DNA of 64,000 bases from the NCBI GenBank assembly GCA_965204525.1, contig OZ241994.1, positions 4,154,001 through 4,218,000 on the forward strand, in the 5' to 3' direction. The stretch comes from Bin5 sp965204525 (GTDB lineage: Bacteria > Chloroflexota > Anaerolineae > Caldilineales > Caldilineaceae). Positions within the stretch are counted from its first letter, which is position 1; every line of letters starts with the position of its first letter. Below are positions 54,380 through 64,000 of this stretch, in pieces. The position numbers were made by a program, and so were the translations under genes. Under the pieces are notes generated by a model. The model ran no database searches. It was not told where the DNA came from and was given only the letters and a program-made list of their open reading frames with translations.

Positions 54380-55888
54380 ATGTTCAAAAAAGTTCTGGTT
54401 GCGAATCGAGGTGAAATCGCCGTCCGCGTGTTGCGGGCCTGTGAAGAGCGGGGCATCGCCACCGCCACCGTCTTTTCCGACGTGGACCGGACTGCCCTTC
54501 ACGTGCGTTACGCCGACGAAGCCTATCACATCGGCCCGGCCCCCAGCCGCGACAGCTACCTCCGCATCGACAAGATCATCGATGTGGCCAGCAAGGCCGG
54601 CGTTGATGCCATCCATCCCGGCTACGGTTTTCTGGCCGAAAACGCTGAATTTGCCGCCGCCTGCGCCGACGCCGGCATCACCTTCATCGGGCCCTCACCC
54701 GATGCCATCGCCAAGATGGGCGATAAACAGACCGCCCGCGAAACCGTTGCCAAAAACAATGTGCCCCTTGTGCCCGGCTCCCGCAAGGGCCTGCGAGATG
54801 ACGAGCTGAAGGCAACCGCCGTACAGATCGGGTTCCCTCTGATGATCAAGGCCACCGCAGGCGGCGGCGGCAAAGGCATGCGCGTCGTCCATGATCCCAA
54901 CCAGTTCACCAGCGCCCTCCTGGCCGCCCGCCGCGAGGCCGTTGGCGCCTTCGGCAATGGCGAAGTCTACCTGGAAAAATTCATCTCCAGCGCCCGCCAT
55001 ATCGAGGTGCAGATCCTGGCCGACAGTTACGGGCATACCATCCACCTCGGCGAGCGCGAATGCTCCATCCAGCGGCGCCACCAAAAGCTGATCGAAGAAG
55101 CGCCCAGCGTGGCTGTCGACGAAAACCTGCGCCAGGAGCTCGGACGCGTCGCAGTGGCCGCCGCCGAGTCTGTGAACTATGTCAACGCCGGTACGATTGA
55201 ATTCCTGTTCGACCCCGATGAGGAGAAATTCTACTTTCTTGAGATGAACACCCGCCTGCAGGTGGAGCATCCCGTCACCGAATTTGTGACCGGTGTCGAT
55301 ATCGTCAAAGAGCAGCTCACCATAGCCGCCGGCCGCCGCATGCGCTACCGCCCCGAAGATATCCGTCCCAAGGGCTGGTCCATAGAGTGCCGCCTCACCG
55401 CCGAGGATCCCTTCAACAACTTCATGCCCAATAGCGGCGTCGTCACCTACCTCAAGGAGCCGACCGGACCCGGCGTGCGCGTCGAAAGCGCACTCTACCG
55501 GGGCTACGAAGTTAGCCTCTTCTACGATCCCATGGTCGCCAAACTGATCGTATGGGGGGAAAACAGGGCCGAAGCCATCTTGCGCATGCGCCGTGCGCTC
55601 AACGAATATCGCATCAGTGGCATCAAAACGTCGATCCCGTTCCACCAGGAGATCATGGACAGCACCGAGTTCATCTGGGGGACCTTTGATACCGGCTTCC
55701 TCGACCGTCGCCGGCTGGTGGCCAAAAACGAACCCGACCTCGAGCAGGCGCGTATCGCAGCCGTGGCCGCCGCCCTGGTGGCGCACGAGGCCGGCCGCCG
55801 CGCCGTCAATATCGGCGGGGGAGAGAGCGACGCCGCCAGCGCCTGGAAGCAGGCCGGCCGCATGAGCGGGATGGGAGGACGGTGGTGA
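54380..55888 (+). CDS. accC: Biotin carboxylase subunit of acyl-CoA carboxylase
   Basis: 502 residues. FKKVLVANRGEIAVRVLRA is the family start, GYGFLAENAEFA follows, the ATP-grasp loop is KATAGGGGKGMR, and the active-site region includes ECSIQRRHQKLIEEAPS, EMNTRLQVEHPVTE and the bicarbonate-binding Arg there. It carboxylates biotin on the carrier protein with ATP and bicarbonate. The C-terminus has an extra 40-residue tail beyond the usual AccC end. AAGGA lies 7 nt before the ATG. The stop overlaps the start of the carrier gene. Confidence 0.94.
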   Translation: MFKKVLVANRGEIAVRVLRACEERGIATATVFSDVDRTALHVRYADEAYHIGPAPSRDSYLRIDKIIDVASKAGVDAIHPGYGFLAENAEFAAACADAGITFIGPSPDAIAKMGDKQTARETVAKNNVPLVPGSRKGLRDDELKATAVQIGFPLMIKATAGGGGKGMRVVHDPNQFTSALLAARREAVGAFGNGEVYLEKFISSARHIEVQILADSYGHTIHLGERECSIQRRHQKLIEEAPSVAVDENLRQELGRVAVAAAESVNYVNAGTIEFLFDPDEEKFYFLEMNTRLQVEHPVTEFVTGVDIVKEQLTIAAGRRMRYRPEDIRPKGWSIECRLTAEDPFNNFMPNSGVVTYLKEPTGPGVRVESALYRGYEVSLFYDPMVAKLIVWGENRAEAILRMRRALNEYRISGIKTSIPFHQEIMDSTEFIWGTFDTGFLDRRRLVAKNEPDLEQARIAAVAAALVAHEAGRRAVNIGGGESDAASAWKQAGRMSGMGGRW

Positions 55889-56379
55889 AATACTTTGCCA
55901 GTGTCGGCGACCATACCTTTGAAATCGAGATCAACGAGGACGAACTCCTGATCGACGGCGAGGCAATCACCGTTGACCTCCGCCAGAGCGGTGTCACCCA
56001 GCTGTACAGCCTGCTTCTGGACGACGCCAGCTTCGAAATGCTGGTCGAGGAGACCCCGCACAGCCACGATGTGACCCTTCGCGGTGAACAGTTCCGTGTG
56101 CGGATTGAGGACGAACGCACCCGCCGCCTCAACGCAGCCCGCCAAGGGCCCGCGCTGCCTCAGGGCGACCTCGCGGTCAGAGCGCCCATCCCGGGCATGA
56201 TTGTGAAGATACTGGTGCAGGATGGCGACGAGATCATAGAAGATCAACCCCTGATGATCCTGGAAGCGATGAAGATGGAAAACGAGATTCGCGCCGTCCG
56301 TTCGGGCGTAGTGCGCAAAGTGGAAGTCACCGCCGGCGAGAGCGTCGAACAGGACGCCGTACTGATTGTAATCGGATAG
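55882..56379 (+). CDS. Biotin carboxyl carrier protein
   Basis: 165 residues. The C-terminal 70 residues are a biotinyl domain with the EAMKMENE motif near residue 130; the Lys there receives biotin. The N-terminal half (YFASVGDHTFEIEINEDELL, then ARQGPALPQGD linker) is the extra region seen in carriers of propionyl/acetyl-CoA carboxylases. Start is GTG 55882 (or the GTG next to it), after GGGAGGAC, overlapping the accC stop, so translation is coupled. Probable partner of the carboxylase and carboxyltransferase genes just upstream. Confidence 0.92.
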   Translation: MVKYFASVGDHTFEIEINEDELLIDGEAITVDLRQSGVTQLYSLLLDDASFEMLVEETPHSHDVTLRGEQFRVRIEDERTRRLNAARQGPALPQGDLAVRAPIPGMIVKILVQDGDEIIEDQPLMILEAMKMENEIRAVRSGVVRKVEVTAGESVEQDAVLIVIG

Positions 56380-56578
56380 TTCCCAACCCACATACAAGCG
56401 TCCTCCTGATGGCGATGCAGAACAAATGAATCTCAACCCCGGGGCAACTGCATCGAATTGAGACAAGACCTCTTGAGACTGTCTGAATCAGTCGGGGCGC
56501 CCTTTGTGTGTGCTCTTCGTTGGCTACTATGGCGTCCAAATCTTGATGCGTTTGCTTTGATTTCAACCCGATCCGCAT

Positions 56579-56607
56579 TTGACAGGCCAATTGCAGTGTG
56601 ATACATT
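56579..56607 (+). promoter_or_regulatory. rRNA operon promoter
   Basis: TTGACA (56579-56584), a 17-nt spacer and TACATT (56602-56607): a perfect -35 and a one-mismatch -10. It lies about 275 nt ahead of 16S and upstream of the 16S processing stem, the expected position for an rrn promoter. Confidence 0.75.
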
Positions 56608-56676
56608 AGGGAAACCTGCATCGAATCGGAGACGATTTGTCAGGTCAATCTACATGTAGTAGAGTAGGAAAGTTGC

Positions 56677-56708
56677 GGCACATTAACAGTTGAAGAGTGG
56701 CAAGATAA
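56677..56708 (+). other. 16S rRNA processing stem, left arm
   Basis: GGCACATTAACAGTTGAAGA and onward to GATAA can pair with 58539-58570 on the other side of 16S, with a few mismatches in the middle. This is the long duplex cut by RNase III to release the 16S precursor. Confidence 0.75.
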
Positions 56709-56883
56709 GCGAGTCCAGCAGACCTGTCAGTCGTTTTCGGGTTGCTCTGTGTTCCGGTGTTGTTTGGGATGCGGGGTGGTTTGGGAGCGAGATGACTTGA
56801 GAGTTTAGAAGAGCTTTGCGTAGAGGTGCTGTTGTTTCCGGGTGTACTGGGAGCAGGAGGTACGCTTAGGGGGCAGCAGCGAA

Positions 56884-58409
<1,526 letters not shown>

Positions 58410-58538
58410 AAGCGAAGGCGTTTTCGTGGAGACGGCGCAGATTCTGTACAGTGTAGTGGCTATACAGTGCAGTTGCTGTGTTGTCGGGGAAGCGGAGACG
58501 TCTGCAGCAGCAAGCGGTAAAGGTCTGTAAGAGGCCGG

Positions 58539-58570
58539 TTATCTTGTCACTTTTCAGGGGTTAATGTGCC
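58539..58570 (+). other. 16S rRNA processing stem, right arm
   Basis: TTATCTTGTCACTTTTCAGG through GTTAATGTGCC, the reverse complement of 56677-56708 apart from a few positions. It lies 135 nt after 16S and 28 nt before the tRNA. Confidence 0.75.
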
Positions 58571-58598
58571 TCTGAAGAGAAGTCAGGGCAAGTGGAGA

Positions 58599-58672
<74 letters not shown>

Positions 58673-58815
58673 CAGTCGTACGGCGGAAGCGGGGAGCAGG
58701 AGCGGAAGCTGTGTGATGGCAGCGGGGAAGGGTTCTGCAGGCCCGGCCGGCTGTGAAGCGGAAGGCTGGAGTCAGGAAATCCGGTCGACTGCGAGCGGGA
58801 AGCAGTAGCAGGGAT

Positions 58816-58858
58816 GGCACATTAAGAACTGAATAGGATAGAGAAGAACTGCTGTAGG
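58816..58858 (+). other. 23S rRNA processing stem, left arm
   Basis: 43 nt from GGCACATTAAGAACTGAA to CTGCTGTAGG, complementary to 61868-61910 after 23S with only a handful of mismatches. Begins with the same GGCACATTAA as the 16S stem. Confidence 0.78.
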
Positions 58859-58905
58859 AGTAGGAAGTGAGCGGCGGCTTTCGGGTCGTTGCTCCGCACA
58901 CAGCA

Positions 58906-61848
<2,943 letters not shown>

Positions 61849-61867
61849 GTATGTGTATCTTCTTGCG

Positions 61868-61910
61868 CCTGTAGCAGTACTTCCTTATCCTGTTCAGTTC
61901 TTAGTGTGCC
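61868..61910 (+). other. 23S rRNA processing stem, right arm
   Basis: 43 nt from CCTGTAGCAGTACTTCC to CTTAGTGTGCC, the reverse complement of 58816-58858 with few mismatches; forms the pre-23S RNase III duplex. Confidence 0.78.
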
Positions 61911-62057
61911 AGACAAGCGGCACTGCGAATGGCAACCTGGCAGACCCCCTGACACAACATCAGCGGCTCTGCCGCATGACCAGCATGCACACATCAGACA
62001 CATCAGCATGCAAACCATGTCCGCTCGCAACCTTACAACCTGCGTGAGTAAAGAGGA

Positions 62058-62173
62058 GTTGGTGGCAAGAGCGGTGGGGAAACACCCGGTCCCATCCCGA
62101 ACCCGGCAGTAAAGTCCACCAGCGTCGATGGTAGTGCGGGGGCGACCCCGTGTGAGAGTAGACCGCTGCCAAC
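62058..62173 (+). rRNA. 5S ribosomal RNA
   Basis: About 115 nt. Ends TTGGTGGCA and TGCCAAC form helix I. CCGGTCCCATCCCGAACCCG is the conserved loop B/C region, and GATGGTAGTGCGGGGGCGAC with GAGAGTAG is the helix IV/V part. GAGGAG before and CTCCTC after extend the stem and mark the processing site. Ends approximate. Confidence 0.93.
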
Positions 62174-62447
62174 CTCCTCTTTCTTTCCCACTCCACCGAT
62201 GGAAGCTTCTCTGGACAACCTGCTGCTTTGTGTTACAATGTGCGCAGACACCAATCTGGCCCCCGTCTGCGATCGATTTCATGGATGATAACCCTCCAGA
62301 ACCCGGTTCATTACCATCCTTATCCTCGAACAGATTTGACGTCCCTCTTGCGCTTGACCATGTAACCGACGCCTTTACCGCCATGGCAGCATGCCACTGG
62401 CGAATTTCGCGCGCGCCTCCGCCTCTCTTACCACTGGAGCATCCTGC

Positions 62448-63833
62448 ATGACAGTTGCCGCCGTCATCTTGGCAGCCGGGTACGGCACCCGCATGAAATC
62501 AAAGCTGCCCAAATCTCTGCATCCCCTGGCTGGCCGGCCTCTGATTGAGTGGTCACTGCGAGCGGTAGAAGGGCTTTCTGATCTACGGCCGGTCGTTGTC
62601 GTCGGCCATGCAAAAAAACAGGTGCAGGAGCGCCTTGGCGACCGCGTCGAATACAGCGTACAAAAGGAACTCCTCGGCACAGGGCATGCCCTTATGCAGG
62701 CAAAGGAAAACCTGTCTCATCGAGCCGACAAGGTCCTGGTCATCTACGCCGATATGCCCCTTTTGCGCCCCGAAACGCTCGAAAGGTTGACACAGATTCG
62801 TACTGGCAGCACCCGGCGGCAGCACTCTCAGTCTGCGCTGTCCCTTCTGACGATCGAACGCAAGGATTCCCAGGGGTTCGGTCGGGTCGTGCGCAATGAA
62901 AACGGGTCAATCCGCCAAATCGTGGAAGAGGCGGACTGCACGCCTGAACAGCTTGCGATTCGCGAGCTGAATCCCGGCATCTACTGCTTTGACGCCCAAT
63001 GGCTCTGGGAAAACCTCTCCCTGCTGACGCCAAGTTCCACCGGGGAATACTATCTGACCGACATGATCGGTATCGCCGTTGAACAGGGCCAGGATGTCGA
63101 GACCGCTCCAGCCTCGCCCGACGAGACTCTTGGCATCAATGACCGCAGCCAGCTGGCCGTCGCCGCCCAAGCGCTGCGCCAGCGCATCAACACAGATCAT
63201 ATGCTCTCCGGCGTGACCATCGTCGATCCCGCTTCCACATATATCGATGCAGACGTGACAATCGACCAGGACTCGACTATCCTCCCGGGAACCCATCTGC
63301 AGGGCAGCACCACCGTTGGCGCCGGCTGCCTCATCGGCCCGAATAGCCGCATCGTCGACAGCGCAATCGGAGATGCCTGCCGGGTTGAGTACAGTGTCAT
63401 CGAGCAGGCCAGAATGGACCGCGGCAGCGAAGTCGGCCCCTTCGGCCATCTGCGGCCCGGCGCCCATCTGGGTGAAGACGTACACATGGGCAACTTCGGC
63501 GAAGTGAAAAACAGCCGCCTCGGCAAAGGCGTCAAGATGGGTCATTTCAGCTACATCGGGGATGCCACCGTTGGCGACAATGCAAATATCGGCGCCGGCA
63601 CCATCACCTGTAACTTCGATGGCGTCTCAAAAAACCGCACAACTATCGGCGATGACGTCTTCCTCGGCAGTGATACGCTCCTCGTCGCGCCCGTTACCCT
63701 TGGCGCACGCGCACGGACCGGCGCCGGCTCTGTCGTAACGCGCGATGTGGAGGAGGACGCACTGGTCTACGGCGTGCCCGCCAGGCGTCCCCGTGCCGGC
63801 GACCCCCCTAGGCAGCCTGAGTCGAATGAGTAG
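62448..63833 (+). CDS. glmU: Bifunctional GlmU: N-acetylglucosamine-1-P uridyltransferase / glucosamine-1-P acetyltransferase
   Basis: 461 residues. The N-terminal uridyltransferase has AAVILAAGYGTRMKSKLPK (UTP loop and catalytic Arg/Lys), LGTGHALMQAK and YADMPLL. The C-terminal half is a left-handed beta helix of hexapeptide repeats, with GPFGHLRPGAHLG, GNFGEVKNSRLG, GDATVGDNANIGAGTITCNF (His and Asn region) and GSDTLLVAPVTLG. It makes UDP-GlcNAc, the precursor of peptidoglycan and other glycans. ATG 62448 is set by GGAG 8 nt upstream; the open frame upstream is not coding. Confidence 0.96.
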   Translation: MTVAAVILAAGYGTRMKSKLPKSLHPLAGRPLIEWSLRAVEGLSDLRPVVVVGHAKKQVQERLGDRVEYSVQKELLGTGHALMQAKENLSHRADKVLVIYADMPLLRPETLERLTQIRTGSTRRQHSQSALSLLTIERKDSQGFGRVVRNENGSIRQIVEEADCTPEQLAIRELNPGIYCFDAQWLWENLSLLTPSSTGEYYLTDMIGIAVEQGQDVETAPASPDETLGINDRSQLAVAAQALRQRINTDHMLSGVTIVDPASTYIDADVTIDQDSTILPGTHLQGSTTVGAGCLIGPNSRIVDSAIGDACRVEYSVIEQARMDRGSEVGPFGHLRPGAHLGEDVHMGNFGEVKNSRLGKGVKMGHFSYIGDATVGDNANIGAGTITCNFDGVSKNRTTIGDDVFLGSDTLLVAPVTLGARARTGAGSVVTRDVEEDALVYGVPARRPRAGDPPRQPESNE

Positions 63834-63953
63834 CGCCGTTGAATCTGACGAGAGAGTAAAGTGACACACCAGCACGTCGGGTCGATTCTTTCCGATACAC
63901 TGCCTGCGCAATGCTCGGCGCGGCGCAAGGCAACGTAGAAAAAGGAGTTTCCA

Positions 63954-64000
63954 GTGGAACCTGCATGGCTGATCGCGGCGCAACTGCTGCCATTACTGAC
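63954..64000 (+). CDS. Start of an unidentified gene, cut by the window edge
   Basis: GTG at 63954 with AAAGGAG 6 nt upstream, reading (M)EPAWLIAAQLLPLLT to the window end with no stop. The hydrophobic beginning suggests a membrane protein. Too short to identify; it would be the next gene after glmU on the same strand. Confidence 0.5.
   Translation, partial: MEPAWLIAAQLLPLL

Larger units (their letters stand above)
56380..56883. other. rRNA operon leader region
   Basis: 504 nt with no gene. It contains the rrn promoter at 56579-56607 and the left arm of the 16S processing stem at 56677-56708. The first 200 nt after the carrier gene show no clear terminator. Confidence 0.6.

Overview
The window looks like a chromosomal segment of a high-GC member of the Chloroflexota. 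My best guess is the Caldilinea/Anaerolineae side of the phylum. This rests on the style of the 16S and 23S rRNA genes, a mevalonate-type decarboxylase, Uma2-family genes, TerY-like signalling genes, and a sugar-acid and aminotransferase catabolic cluster typical of these organisms. Running the 16S gene (56884-58404) against a reference database would settle it. Housekeeping and accessory genes are interleaved on both strands, most starts have a clear GGAG/AAGGA ribosome binding site, and GTG or TTG starts occur.

Layout. 0-10.3 kb is ordinary core: rlmN (5' truncated), rpmB, degV-recG, citrate synthase, a 2-hydroxyacid dehydrogenase, hflX and an MFS exporter. 10.3-18.3 kb is an accessory island on the minus strand. 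A vWA protein, a PP2C phosphatase and an unusual Ser/Thr kinase (a TerY-P-type triad) are followed by two putative effector or adaptor proteins: a coiled-coil/winged-helix protein and a plant-type LRR protein. Both begin with the same short helical module, and a third copy of that module survives as a remnant. The island is bracketed by a decayed copy of the 3' end of mvaD (10825-10929) and the real mvaD (18273-19415), a sign of recombination at that gene. 19.4-21.1 kb holds a small unknown gene and a DHH phosphoesterase, with two purine/pyrimidine inverted-repeat elements at the gene junctions; one of them forms part of the mvaD N-terminus.

21.5-42.7 kb is a plus-strand-dominated catabolic region: DUF3500 and Uma2 genes, a lone xanthine-dehydrogenase-type molybdopterin subunit, a uronate-dehydrogenase-like epimerase-fold enzyme, a sugar isomerase, an SDR, a nucleotidyltransferase, a HAD hydrolase, a mannonate-dehydratase-like enzyme, a Gfo/Idh oxidoreductase, and a tandemly duplicated pair of GH32-like hydrolase plus DinB-like genes. 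A hydroxyacyl-CoA-dehydrogenase-like gene, two PLP enzymes, a phytanoyl-CoA dioxygenase remnant and a GNAT gene follow. Together they suggest breakdown of fructosides and sugar acids. 42.7-50.5 kb is mostly minus strand: a lipoprotein, a secreted protein, a prephenate-dehydrogenase-like gene, an HD protein, a site-2 protease, a GT-C-type membrane protein and birA.

50.8-56.4 kb holds a DUF1624 membrane protein and an acyl-CoA carboxylase cluster (carboxyltransferase, unknown protein, biotin carboxylase, biotin carrier); birA nearby would biotinylate the carrier. 56.5-62.2 kb is one complete rRNA operon, 16S-tRNA-Ile(GAT)-23S-5S, with a near-consensus promoter and visible processing stems around 16S and 23S. 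glmU and the first codons of an unidentified gene close the window.
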